The position numbers were made by a program, and so were the translations under genes. A DNA stretch of 64,000 nt from Yinghuangia sp045039925 (GTDB lineage: Bacteria > Actinomycetota > Actinomycetes > Streptomycetales > Streptomycetaceae): positions 1,054,001 to 1,118,000 of the forward strand of contig CP108400.1 of assembly GCA_045039925.1 (NCBI GenBank), in the 5' to 3' direction. Below, piece after piece: positions 56,782 to 64,000 of the stretch; position 1 is the stretch's first letter; each line of letters begins with the position of its first letter. Below the pieces are notes generated by a model. The model was not told the origin of the DNA. It worked only from the letters and a program-made list of their open reading frames with translations, and made no database searches.

Positions 56782-57705
56782 ATGTTCCTCTCGCTTGGTC
56801 TCCCGACCCATCTGGTCGACGCCGGTGCCGATCTGATCAGCGCCGAGGCGGTCATGGAGATGGCCCGTGCCGCCGAGACGGCGGGCTTCGACGCGGTCTT
56901 CACCACCGACCACCCCTTCCCCGGGGACGCGTGGCTCGCGCACGGCGGCCACCACACGCTCGACCCGATGGTGACGCTGTCGTTCGCGGCCGCGGCCACC
57001 ACCACGTTGCGGATGCACACGAACCTGTTCGTGCCCGCGTACCGCAACCCGTTCGTGTCCGCGAAGATGATCTCGTCGCTCGACGCACTGTCGAACGGCC
57101 GGGTGATCCTCGGCGTCGGGGCGGGCTACCTCGAACCGGAGTTCGCCGCCCTGGGCTCGGACTTCGCGAACCGCAACGACTACCTCGACGAGGCGCTGCG
57201 CGCGATGCGCGCCGCGTGGACCGGCGAGTCCGTCACCTTCGAGGGCGCAGGCTACAGCGCGACCGGCAACACGATGCTCCCGCGCCCCGCCCAGCCGCGG
57301 ATCCCGGTGTGGGTCGGCGGCAACAGCAAGCGCGCGATCCGCCGCGTCGTCGACCTCTGCGACGGCTGGCTGCCGATGCCGGCACCGGCCAAGGCGTCCA
57401 AGAGCCTCAAGACGCCGGGCATCGAGTCGCTCGACGACCTGCGCGCACGGCTCGACTACGCGCGCGAGTACGCCGAGTCCGTCGGGCGCACCGACCCCAT
57501 CGACGTCATCTTCATGCCGCGCGGCCTCAGCATGTTCTCGGGCTCCGACATCGACGCCGACGCGGTCGTGGAGGACCTGGCCGAGCAGGCCGCGGCCGGT
57601 GTCACCGGCGTAACCATCGCCCTCCCGGCCCGCACCCGCGCGGAGTTCCTGGAGCAGGCCGCGTTCTTCGGCGAGCGGATCGTCCCCGGGGTCAAGAAGC
57701 TCTAG
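56782..57705 (+). CDS. LLM class F420-dependent oxidoreductase (TIGR03619-like)
   Basis: 307 residues. LSLGLPTHLVDAG, ETAGFDAVFTTDHPFPGD, DPMVTLSFAAAATTTLRMHT, NGRVILGVGAGYLEPEFAAL and PRIPVWVGGNSKRAIRRVVD follow the luciferase-like F420 family TIGR03619. It transfers hydride from F420H2 to an unknown substrate. The transcript appears leaderless. A dyad operator overlaps the -35, suggesting TetR-type repression shared with the SDR/SnoaL locus at 60-61 kb. Confidence 0.85.
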   Translation: MFLSLGLPTHLVDAGADLISAEAVMEMARAAETAGFDAVFTTDHPFPGDAWLAHGGHHTLDPMVTLSFAAAATTTLRMHTNLFVPAYRNPFVSAKMISSLDALSNGRVILGVGAGYLEPEFAALGSDFANRNDYLDEALRAMRAAWTGESVTFEGAGYSATGNTMLPRPAQPRIPVWVGGNSKRAIRRVVDLCDGWLPMPAPAKASKSLKTPGIESLDDLRARLDYAREYAESVGRTDPIDVIFMPRGLSMFSGSDIDADAVVEDLAEQAAAGVTGVTIALPARTRAEFLEQAAFFGERIVPGVKKL

Positions 57706-57715
57706 AGCTGCCTCA

Positions 57716-57800
57716 CGGATCTCGCGGGTCCCGCGGATCTCGCGGGTCCCGCGGGTCCCGCGGGTCCCGCGGACCCCGTGGATCTCGCGGATCCCGCGCT
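57716..57800. repeat. 9-bp tandem repeat (GTCCCGCGG / GATCTCGCG)
   Basis: About nine units alternating GATCTCGCG and GTCCCGCGG directly after the LLM oxidoreductase stop. A purely simple repeat; there are no spacers, so it is not a CRISPR array. Confidence 0.75.
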
Positions 57801-57845
57801 CTGCGGCCCTGGCCTGCGGCTCGCGATCGTCCGTCGGGTCAGACC

Positions 57846-57899
57846 GTCCGTGGGCGCGGGATCGTCCGTGGGCGCGGGGTCGTCCGTGGGCGCGGGGGC
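57846..57899. repeat. 18-bp tandem repeat, three units
   Basis: GTCCGTGGGCGCGGGATC and two near copies at 57846, 57864 and 57882, just beyond the stop of the VOC gene. Confidence 0.75.
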
Positions 57900-57915
57900 G
57901 TCGGCCGCCCCGGGG

Positions 57916-58374
57916 TCATCGCCCCGGCGTCGGCGCGGGCACCGGGTCCACGCCGAAGACCCACGGCGCGAGCACGATGATCCAGCCGTCCGGGTCCGCG
58001 AAGCAGACGCAGCCGCGCTCCGGCCAGTACGGGTTGGCGGCCGGCACCGGCTCGTGCCCCGCGGCGCCCAGCCGGGCCGTCGCCGCGGCCACCGCGTCCG
58101 GTCCGGACATGTACAGCACGAGCTGGTTCTCGGGGTGCGGCTCCGGGATCACCGGCGGGTTGCCGTGCTGGGTGATCTCCAGGTGCACGGCCGCGCCCGG
58201 CAGGCCGACCAAGACGCCGTCGTAGCCCGCGTGGCCGTCGTCGCCGCGCCACCGGGCCAGCACCGGCAGGCCGAGCGCGTCCGCGTAGAAGGCGACGACC
58301 TCGTCGTAGCGGGCGGTGGGCCGGGCGAAGCGCACGGAGCCGACGGGCAGGTGGGCGGGCCATTCGGTGCTCAT
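57916..58374 (-). CDS. VOC/glyoxalase family protein
   Basis: 152 residues, two beta-alpha-beta-beta-beta modules. VGSVRFARPTARYDEVVAFY with ADALGLPVLARW is the first module. HLEITQHGNP and NQLVLYMSGPDAVAAATARL lead to the second, ending in FADPDGWIIVLAPWVFG with the usual Glu replaced by Val/Leu. Members include glyoxalases, dioxygenases and drug-binding resistance proteins. On the minus strand TAGTTT ends seven bases before the ATG, so it is probably leaderless. An in-frame upstream ATG (58395) lies in the promoter. Confidence 0.8.
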   Translation of the reverse strand: MSTEWPAHLPVGSVRFARPTARYDEVVAFYADALGLPVLARWRGDDGHAGYDGVLVGLPGAAVHLEITQHGNPPVIPEPHPENQLVLYMSGPDAVAAATARLGAAGHEPVPAANPYWPERGCVCFADPDGWIIVLAPWVFGVDPVPAPTPGR

Positions 58375-58724
58375 GATCGGGAAACTAGCACGCACCGGCC
58401 CACACCCCGCCGCCGCCTGTTACCCGCGGGTAGATGAGCACCCGTCGACCAGAACCGACAGGTCAGCGCTGATTGGTGAGCACGGGTCAGTTACCCACGT
58501 TGCGAGCGCGATCTCGTACGCGAGCGCGATCTCGTATCGGTGAGCGCATGGGGGGGAATTAGTGCCCCTCCGGGCTCGCCCCCTGCCCCGCCCCGGTCTG
58601 CCAAGACTTGCCGTACCCCGGGTCTGCCGTCCGCCCGCGGGCAGGGGACAGTCGCGACATGGGCCTCAACCCAACTGCGCAGAACTACCGGGTCCGCCCG
58701 CAGGCAGGGCAAGGCAGGAGGCGC
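58375..58724. other. Intergenic region with an 18-bp tandem duplication
   Basis: TGCGAGCGCGATCTCGTA (58501-58518) is repeated as CGCGAGCGCGATCTCGTA (58519-58536). Two CTGCC-GGCAG-like inverted segments flank 58610-58700. Nothing resembles a gene or known RNA. Confidence 0.5.
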
Positions 58725-59960
58725 CTACTGCCGGTACGAGCCGATGAACTTGCCGATGCGGGTCACCGCGTCGTCGAGGTCGTCGACGTGCGGCAGTGTC
58801 ACGATGCGGAAGTGGTCCGGGGTCGGCCAGTTGAAGCCGGTGCCCTGCACGACCAGGATGCGCTCCTGGAGCAGCAGGTCCAGGACGAACTTCTCGTCGT
58901 CGACGATCGGGCACACCTCGGGGTCGATGCGCGGGAACGCGTACAGCGCGCCGCGCGGCTTGACGCAGGTGACGCCCGGGATGGCGGTGAGGAGTTCGTA
59001 CGCCTTGTCGCGCTGCGCGAGCAGCCGCCCGCCCGGCAGGATCAGTTCGCGGATGCTCTGGTGGCCGCCCAGCGCCGTGGCGATCGCGTGCTGCGCGGGC
59101 ACGTTGGCGCACAGCCGCATGTTGGCCAGGATGTTCAGGCCCTCGATGTAGTTCTCCGCGTGCGTCTTCGGGCCGGACAGCATGAGCCACCCGGAGCGGA
59201 ACCCCGCGACGCGGTAGGCCTTGGACAACCCGTTGAACGTCAGGCACAGCAGGTCCGGCGCCAGAGACGCGAGGGGGACGTGCACGGCGTCGTCGTACAG
59301 GATCTTGTCGTAGATCTCGTCGGCGAGCAGCAGCAGGCCGTGACGGCGTGCCAGGTCGACGATGCCGTCCAGCAGTTCGCGCGAGTAGACGGACCCGGTC
59401 GGGTTGTTCGGGTTGATCACCACGATCGCGCGCGTGCGGTCGGTGATCTTCGCGGCGATGTCGTCGAGGTCCGGGAACCAGTCGGCGCCCTCGTCGCACA
59501 GGTAGTGCACGGGGGTGCCGCCGGAGAGCGACACGGCCGCGGTCCACAGCGGGTAGTCGGGGGCGGGCACGAGGACTTGGTCGCCGTCGTCCAGCAGCGC
59601 CTGGAGCGCCATCACGATCAGCTCGGAGACGCCGTTGCCGAGGTAGATGTCCTCGACGTCCACGCCGTGGATGCCGCGCTCCTGGTAGTGCTGCACGACC
59701 GCGCGCCGGGCGTGGAACAGGCCCTTGGAGTCGCAGTACCCCTGCGCGGACGGCAGCCCGAGGATCATGTCGTGCAGGATCTCGCCCGGGGCCTCGAAGC
59801 CGAACGGCGCGGGGTTGCCGATGTTGAGCTTGAGGATGCGGTGGCCTTCGTCCTCCATCCGCTTGGCCTCGTCCAGGACGGGGCCGCGGATGTCGTAGCA
59901 GACACCGGCGAGTTTGGCCGACTGCCGAATCTGACGGTACGGCAGTTCCCTGGTGCTCAC
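58725..59960 (-). CDS. Pyridoxal-phosphate aminotransferase (AlaA-like, class I)
   Basis: 411 residues from GTG 59960, with GGGGAGG eight bases upstream; an upstream ATG (60008) lacks a site. LNIGNPAPFGFEAP, GVSELIVMALQALLDDGD, VVINPNNPTGSVYSRELLDG, LLLADEIYDKILYDD and the Schiff-base segment TFNGLSKAYRVAGFRSGW are class I hallmarks, closest to glutamate-pyruvate aminotransferase AlaA. FRIVTLPHVDDL holds the substrate-carboxylate Arg. It makes alanine from pyruvate, or serves a related transamination. Confidence 0.88.
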   Translation of the reverse strand: MSTRELPYRQIRQSAKLAGVCYDIRGPVLDEAKRMEDEGHRILKLNIGNPAPFGFEAPGEILHDMILGLPSAQGYCDSKGLFHARRAVVQHYQERGIHGVDVEDIYLGNGVSELIVMALQALLDDGDQVLVPAPDYPLWTAAVSLSGGTPVHYLCDEGADWFPDLDDIAAKITDRTRAIVVINPNNPTGSVYSRELLDGIVDLARRHGLLLLADEIYDKILYDDAVHVPLASLAPDLLCLTFNGLSKAYRVAGFRSGWLMLSGPKTHAENYIEGLNILANMRLCANVPAQHAIATALGGHQSIRELILPGGRLLAQRDKAYELLTAIPGVTCVKPRGALYAFPRIDPEVCPIVDDEKFVLDLLLQERILVVQGTGFNWPTPDHFRIVTLPHVDDLDDAVTRIGKFIGSYRQ

Positions 59961-60054
59961 CGGCTGGTCCTCCCCGAGATCGCGTGGCGTATCGGGCGAG
60001 TCTCCCATATCGCCGTGCGCGCTCCGACCGGAACGCGCCGTGCCCCGCCGCCCG

Positions 60055-60846
60055 TCAGCGGCGCCCCATCTTGGCCAGGAAGTCGCCGAGGAAGCCGTTG
60101 GGGTCGGCGTTCTTGGCCTGTGCGGTGGCCGCGTCGCGCTCGGTCGCGTACGTGACGAACACGTCCGTGCCCAGGCAGTCCAGCAGCGCCGCCGCGACCT
60201 GCTCCGGCGTCGCCGCGGTCGCGGGGTCGACGGGGAAGGGCGGGTCGTTGTTCTCGCGCTCGCGGCTGAACTCGGTGGCCGTCGTGCCGGGCACGAGGAG
60301 GTGCGCGGACACCCCGGTGCCGGCGAGTTCGAGGTACAGGGCCTCGGTCCACAGCTCGACGGCGGCCTTGGACGCCGCGTATGCGCCCGCGCCCATGCTG
60401 AACATGTGCACGCCCATGCTGGACAGGTTGACCACGTGTCCGTGGCCGCGCTCCAGCATGCCGGGCAGCAGCGCGGCGGTGAGGCGTACCGGCGCCTCGA
60501 AGTTGACCGCCATGACCTCGCGCAGGTCCTCGGGCGTCAGCTTGGCCGCGCGGCGGCGCTTGGGGATGCCGGCGTTGTTGACGAGGATGTCCACGCCGCC
60601 GAGTTGCTCGGCGGCATCGGCGGCGAACGCCTCGACGCCGTCGAGGTCCGCCAGGTCGACCGGCAGGGCGGCCGAGTCCGGTGCGTGCTCGCGGCACCCG
60701 GCCAGCACGTCGGCGAGCCGGTCGGCGCGCCGTGCGGCGAGCCCCACGATGGCGCCCTCGCGGGCGAACGCGACCGCCGTCGCGGCGCCGATGCCCGACG
60801 AAGCCCCGGTCACCAGTACGCGCTTGCCCTCGAACCGTCCCGCCAT
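60055..60846 (-). CDS. SDR oxidoreductase
   Basis: 263 residues. TGASSGIG (13-20), LAARRADRL after strand 2 (NADP(H)-type Arg), DILVNNAGI, VVNLSSMGVH with Ser, YAASKAAVEL with Tyr-Lys, and VPGTTATEF. This follows the classical SDR order. It lies just downstream of the SnoaL-like gene on the same strand (106 bases), with two TGACG dyads between them. GGGAG precedes the ATG. Cooperation with the SnoaL-like protein in a small-molecule oxidation or isomerisation is inferred from adjacency. Confidence 0.86.
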   Translation of the reverse strand: MAGRFEGKRVLVTGASSGIGAATAVAFAREGAIVGLAARRADRLADVLAGCREHAPDSAALPVDLADLDGVEAFAADAAEQLGGVDILVNNAGIPKRRRAAKLTPEDLREVMAVNFEAPVRLTAALLPGMLERGHGHVVNLSSMGVHMFSMGAGAYAASKAAVELWTEALYLELAGTGVSAHLLVPGTTATEFSRERENNDPPFPVDPATAATPEQVAAALLDCLGTDVFVTYATERDAATAQAKNADPNGFLGDFLAKMGRR

Positions 60847-60924
60847 CGCCGCCGCTCCCTGCCCTACGTAGCCCCACGTGTCCGGTCGAGCCGATCATGT
60901 GCCGGTCCGCCCGGGGTTGCAAGA

Positions 60925-60955
60925 GCTGACGGTACGTCAAACTGACGGTACGTCA
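60925..60955. promoter_or_regulatory. Two tandem TGACG dyad operators
   Basis: TGACGGTACGTCA occurs at 60927-60939 and 60943-60955, 16 bases apart. The second copy overlaps the 3' end of the SnoaL gene. TTGACG on the minus strand may be the -35 of the SDR gene. The same dyad form (TGACG-3-CGTCA) is in the LLM promoter at 56748. Confidence 0.65.
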
Positions 60956-61459
60956 ATCAGTGATGCCGCCGAGTCCGCCCGGCGCCAGGTGGTGCGGGAA
61001 CGCGAACACCTCGGCGCGGCCGGTCGTCCGGGCGAGCGACTGGTAGCGCCGGTGCGTGAAGCGCCACCGGTTGGTCCCCGGGTCCCGGCGGTACTGGTCG
61101 TGGTAGACCCCGAACGCGTTGGTCCAGTGGCCGGTTTCGCGGTCCTGCCGCAGTTCGCAGATGTAGAGGCGGCCCTCGGCGGCGTCCGGGTCGCCGCCCA
61201 CCGACGTCTCCACGCGCGTGTTGAGCGGCACGAACTGGAAGAACTCGAAGTGCTCGATCGCTCCCGAGATGAACCCGGACACGCCGTCCGGGCCCGCGAG
61301 CCGCAGCGGTTCGCCGACGCCCGTGTCCACGACCACCACCGCCGCGGGGTCGAAGATGTCCGCGAACTCGGCCCACGCCCGGCGGCTCACCGCGTCGGCG
61401 TACCACGCCTGAAGCCGCGTGACGCCGACGTAATCGACGGTCTCCTGGTCGAAGCCCAT
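60953..61459 (-). CDS. SnoaL-like / NTF2-fold protein
   Basis: 168 residues from ATG 61459 with GGGAGG eight bases upstream. TRLQAWYADAVSRRAWAEFA, FADIFDPAAVVVVDTGVGEP, and HWTNAFGVYHDQYRRDP with TNRWRFTHRRYQSLARTTG give the NTF2 cone fold with a polar pocket. Family members are hydroxylation-independent isomerases, dehydratases or cyclases, and limonene-epoxide hydrolase relatives. It is followed by an SDR, as in many catabolic steps. The stop codon lies in an operator. Confidence 0.82.
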   Translation of the reverse strand: MGFDQETVDYVGVTRLQAWYADAVSRRAWAEFADIFDPAAVVVVDTGVGEPLRLAGPDGVSGFISGAIEHFEFFQFVPLNTRVETSVGGDPDAAEGRLYICELRQDRETGHWTNAFGVYHDQYRRDPGTNRWRFTHRRYQSLARTTGRAEVFAFPHHLAPGGLGGITD

Positions 61460-61588
61460 GTGCCCGTCCTCCCATCGGGGCCGCCGTCCCAGGGGTTCCG
61501 GGACGTGCGGCCGCACCGGCGGACAGCAGACCGGATACCGGCGGAAGGATCAAGGGCGATCCACTCCCCGGGATGGCAGTATCGGCCC

Positions 61589-62194
61589 ATGACCTCGCCC
61601 GCCTCCCCCTCCTCCCGCGCATCTTCGCCGCGTCCGCCCGCCCCCGTAGTGCTGCCTCTGCCGGAGGTCCCGGTACGCCTGGTGGGCCTCGGCCTCGTCC
61701 TGCGCGAGTGGGTGCGCGAGGACCTGGCCGCGATGCGCGACGCGTTCGACAACCCCGAGGTGGAGCGCTGGACGCCGCTGCCGTCGCCGTTCGACGACGC
61801 CGCCGCCGCGGACCGGCTGGCGCGGGCGGAGGCGGACCGCGTGTCCGGGACCCGCCTGTGCCTCGCGGTGACCGAGGACGGCGGCCCCGCCCTCGGCGAG
61901 GTGCTGATGTTCCCCGACGCACACCACCCGGGCGGTGCCGAACTCGGCTACGGCATCAACCCCAAGTACCGCGGGCGCGGCCTCGCGTCGCGCGCTGTCC
62001 GGCTGCTGACCGGCTTCGCGTACGACACGCTCGGCATGACGCGCGTCGTACTGCGCATCGACCATGACAACGACGCGAGTTCGGCGGTGGCACGGGCGAC
62101 CGGGTACGTGCCCGACGGCGCGGAGCCGGTGGTCGAGATGTCCAAGGGACGCGAACACCGGCTCGTCACCTGGGTGCATCCGGGACGCGCCTGA
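61589..62194 (+). CDS. GNAT family N-acetyltransferase
   Basis: 201 residues. LVLREWVREDLAAMRDAFDN is strand 1 and helix 1. ELGYGINPKYRGRGLASRAV holds the acetyl-CoA pyrophosphate loop RGRGLA, with RVVLRIDHDNDASSAVARAT (beta-5 and helix 4) following. It matches the RimJ/RimL-type GNATs that acetylate protein N-termini or small amines. CAGTAT lies seven bases before ATG, so the mRNA may be leaderless. It is divergent from the SnoaL-like gene. Confidence 0.85.
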   Translation: MTSPASPSSRASSPRPPAPVVLPLPEVPVRLVGLGLVLREWVREDLAAMRDAFDNPEVERWTPLPSPFDDAAAADRLARAEADRVSGTRLCLAVTEDGGPALGEVLMFPDAHHPGGAELGYGINPKYRGRGLASRAVRLLTGFAYDTLGMTRVVLRIDHDNDASSAVARATGYVPDGAEPVVEMSKGREHRLVTWVHPGRA

Positions 62195-62260
62195 CGTACC
62201 GAAGCCCCGCCGGCACAGCGCGCGCGGACGACCGTACAGTCGACGCCGACCGCTCAATCC

Positions 62261-62276
62261 GACCGGTCAACCGGTC
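62261..62276. promoter_or_regulatory. Inverted repeat GACCGGT-CA-ACCGGTC in a 5' leader
   Basis: A perfect 7-bp dyad downstream of a TACAGT box (62235-62240) and 25 bases before the DUF4259 start. CCGCTCAA flanks it on both sides. Likely operator for an unknown regulator. Confidence 0.5.
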
Positions 62277-62301
62277 CGCTCAACCTGTCCGAAGGAGAAT
62301 C

Positions 62302-62682
62302 GTGGGTACATGGGGCAGCGGCAACTTCGACAGCGACACGGCGGCGGACCACCTGGCGGACGTCATGGCACGGCTGATCACCGAGGTCGACGAGGCGATG
62401 GCCGGCGATCCGGTCAGGATCGAGCCCGACGAGTACTGGGGCGTCGCGGTGCCGTGCAACCTCGAGATCCTCCACCTCCTCGCCCAGCAGGACCACGTCG
62501 GCACCGAACTGCCGAAGGCGGCAGTAGTTGCCGAGTGGAAGACGGCGTTCATGGCCGTCTGGGAACGCACCATCGACGGCTTGGGCCCCTCCCCCGCCTA
62601 CAAGGACGAGCGCCGCGCCGTCCTCACCGCCACCTTCGACCGCCTCGCAGAAACCTGCGCCGCCCGAGAAGCCGACGCCTGA
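62302..62682 (+). CDS. DUF4259 domain protein
   Basis: 126 residues. The opening MGTWGSGNFDSDTAADHLAD is diagnostic for DUF4259, a family of ~120-residue helical proteins found widely in bacteria and of unknown function. AMAGDPVRIEPDEYWGVAVP and EWKTAFMAVWERTIDGLGPS follow. GTG has AAGGAGA five bases upstream, a strong site. It ends 25 bases before the convergent siderophore-interacting-protein gene. Confidence 0.85.
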   Translation: MGTWGSGNFDSDTAADHLADVMARLITEVDEAMAGDPVRIEPDEYWGVAVPCNLEILHLLAQQDHVGTELPKAAVVAEWKTAFMAVWERTIDGLGPSPAYKDERRAVLTATFDRLAETCAAREADA

Positions 62683-62707
62683 GCGGCGCCTTCCCCGCGG
62701 GGGTCGG

Positions 62708-63481
62708 TCACTCCATGCCCTTTTTGCCTGGGGTCCAGAACGGCTTGACCAGGACTGAGCGGCGGGGCCAGCCGCGGTCGCGGACCAGGTGGGCTCGGAC
62801 TGCCTGCACGGTGCGTGCCTCGCCCGCTACGTAGGCCACGCCGGGCTCGTCGGGGAGGGCGAGTCCGCGTACCGATTCCACCAGGCTGTCGGACGAGGCG
62901 GCCGACCGGTCGCCGCGTTCGGTCCACGCGAGTTCGTCGGCGCGCGGCAGCGGCAGGCGGTCGTCCTTGGTTTCGGTCTCGACGGCGCCGAACACCCGCG
63001 CGTCGGCGGCGAGCGCGGCCAGCATCGGCCCGAAGGCGACCTGGGCCGTCTCCTCGCCGACGAACACGTGGTACGCCGCGTCCTGACGCGGTGTCATCGA
63101 CCCCTCCGGCTTGCCGAGCCGCACGCTCAGCCCGGGTTCCGCGTCGCGGCCCCAGCGTCCCCCCGGGCCGGTGCCGCCGTGGTCGAACACGCACAGGTCC
63201 AGCGCACCCGACGTGTCGTAGTCCCAGACCGAGTAGGTGCGCAGTACGTCGCCGAATCCCCCGGGCTTCCAGGAGGCGGCCGCGAAGAGTTCGTTGACGT
63301 GGAGGCGCACCTGCTGGCCCGGTGTCCAGGCGAGGCCCGCGACGCCTTCGCCGCCGATCCGTACGCGGCGCATCCGTGCCGCGACCTGCTCGACCTCGGT
63401 GACCGTGCCGCGCGCGAACATGCGGTCGAGCAGGCGGCTGCCGAAGCCGCGCGTGGGGGCGGCCTCTGCGTCGTGGGTCAT
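62708..63481 (-). CDS. Siderophore-interacting protein (FAD-linked ferric reductase)
   Basis: 257 residues from ATG 63481, with GGAG seven bases before it; the ATG two codons earlier sits too close to the site. FAD-binding part: VRRVRIGGEGVAGL-like MRRVRIGGEGVAGLAWTPGQ, LRTYSVWDYD (RxYS). HGGTGPGGRWGRDAEPG and GEARTVQAVRAHLVRDRGWP with VLVKPFWTPGKKG form the SIP signature. It should reduce ferric siderophores in the cytoplasm to release iron. It is divergent from a LysR gene only 15 bases away, a likely regulator. Confidence 0.87.
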   Translation of the reverse strand: MTHDAEAAPTRGFGSRLLDRMFARGTVTEVEQVAARMRRVRIGGEGVAGLAWTPGQQVRLHVNELFAAASWKPGGFGDVLRTYSVWDYDTSGALDLCVFDHGGTGPGGRWGRDAEPGLSVRLGKPEGSMTPRQDAAYHVFVGEETAQVAFGPMLAALAADARVFGAVETETKDDRLPLPRADELAWTERGDRSAASSDSLVESVRGLALPDEPGVAYVAGEARTVQAVRAHLVRDRGWPRRSVLVKPFWTPGKKGME

Positions 63482-63496
63482 GGACATACTCCCTCT

Positions 63497-64000
63497 ATGC
63501 AATCCCGGATGGATCTCAACCTGCTGGTCGCGCTGGACGTACTCCTGGACGAGGAGAGCGTCGGGGGTGCCGCGGCCCGGCTGCATCTGTCGGAGCCCGC
63601 GATGAGCCGCACGCTCGGCCGGATCCGCAAGGCCACCGGGGACCCGATCCTGGTCCGCGCGGGACGGTCGATGGTCCCGACGCCGCGGGCGCTGGCCATG
63701 CGCGCCGAGGTGCGGGCGCTGGTGGAGCAGGCGCACGTGCTCCTCGGGCCGGTGGAGCGGCCCGATCCGGCGACGCTGCGGCGGACGTTCTCGGTGGTGG
63801 TCAACGACGGCATCATCACGGCCATCGGCGCACCGCTGTTCGCCCGCGCGCAGGCCGAGGCGCCCGGCGTGACGCTGCGGTTCCTGCCCGAGCAGCGGAC
63901 GGACACCCCGGTCCTGCGCGAAGGGGTCGCGGACCTGATCGTGGGGTCGCCGTGGGACCTGGAGCCGGAGGCGCGGTCCGAACTGCTGGTGCGGGACCGG
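63497..64000 (+). CDS. LysR family regulator (3' end outside window)
   Basis: 168 residues are visible. The LysR HTH is clear: LNLLVALDVLLDEESVGGAA, ARLHLSEPAMSRTLGRIRKA, LVRAGRSMVPTPRALAMR. The beginning of the ligand domain (RRTFSVVVNDGIITAIGAPL) follows. The NodD-like start favours ATG 63509 (MDLNLLVALD) almost as much as 63497. It is divergent from the siderophore-interacting-protein gene, whose expression it may govern in response to iron or another ligand. No binding palindrome fits in the 15-27 base gap, so sites would lie inside the coding starts. Confidence 0.83.
   Translation, partial: MQSRMDLNLLVALDVLLDEESVGGAAARLHLSEPAMSRTLGRIRKATGDPILVRAGRSMVPTPRALAMRAEVRALVEQAHVLLGPVERPDPATLRRTFSVVVNDGIITAIGAPLFARAQAEAPGVTLRFLPEQRTDTPVLREGVADLIVGSPWDLEPEARSELLVRDR

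Noticed and set aside
57716..57800. CRISPR-like direct repeats
   Set aside because: Units are 9 bp with no spacers and no cas genes in the window.
1..64000. Secondary-metabolite cluster
   Set aside because: SDRs, BVMO, SnoaL and PLP enzymes are present but no core synthase (PKS, NRPS, terpene cyclase, RiPP precursor with modifying enzymes) is visible.

Overview
The window is 64 kb of very GC-rich DNA. Start codons are often GTG or TTG, and many genes appear leaderless, with a TANNNT -10 box about 6-7 bases before the start codon. Gene families include Methyltransf_19 (DUF574), a lmo0937-type hydrophobic protein, F420-linked LLM oxidoreductases, HelD, a single-chain ABC exporter and a 6C RNA. 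This points to an actinomycete chromosome, most likely a member of the Streptomycetaceae. That is inferred from gene content; no rRNA is present to confirm it. I found no polyketide or NRPS cluster, no CRISPR array and no complete phage or plasmid.

Layout: 0.4-7.4 kb holds metabolic genes (DUF574 methyltransferase, SGNH hydrolase, glutamine-synthetase-like ligase, hotdog thioesterase, family III CoA-transferase). 7.5-13.2 kb is a coherent catabolic unit: TetR regulator, divergent Baeyer-Villiger monooxygenase, SDR, alpha/beta hydrolase, then an aldo/keto reductase behind a MerR-type operator. 13.5-19.3 kb carries a lipoprotein, a HelD-like RNA polymerase recycling ATPase and a secreted fibronectin-III protein. 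A 6C small RNA lies at about 19.84-19.91 kb. 20-25 kb has two SDRs, a methionine aminopeptidase divergent from an XRE regulator with tandem 14-bp iterons, and a secreted polysaccharide deacetylase. 25-31 kb has a 1297-residue ABC exporter and an orphan peptide-binding lipoprotein. 31-46 kb is mixed: MaoC hydratase, cupin, cysteine desulfurase-like enzyme, GT39 membrane transferase, LLM oxidoreductase, AIM24, CDF zinc exporter, LacI-controlled GPH sugar transporter, XRE regulator, CutC.

44-49 kb is a decaying, repeat-rich accessory stretch: related hairpins, a 60-bp direct duplication, a frameshifted LuxR/NarL remnant, a degenerate tandem duplication and two IS5-family transposase tails. 51.3-54.7 kb holds the most unusual locus. 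Two 73-nt tRNA genes share almost identical bodies but have anticodons GCG (nominal Arg) and CAA (nominal Leu, yet without the class II variable arm). They are followed by four 14-bp repeats and a translationally coupled pair, a zinc-ribbon SDR that lacks the canonical YxxxK Tyr and a leucine-rich-repeat protein. 55-64 kb returns to ordinary genes (PadR, LLM, VOC, AlaA-like aminotransferase, SDR/SnoaL pair, GNAT, DUF4259, siderophore-interacting protein, LysR). A TGACGG(AT/TA)CGTCA operator recurs at two loci there, which suggests a small regulon.
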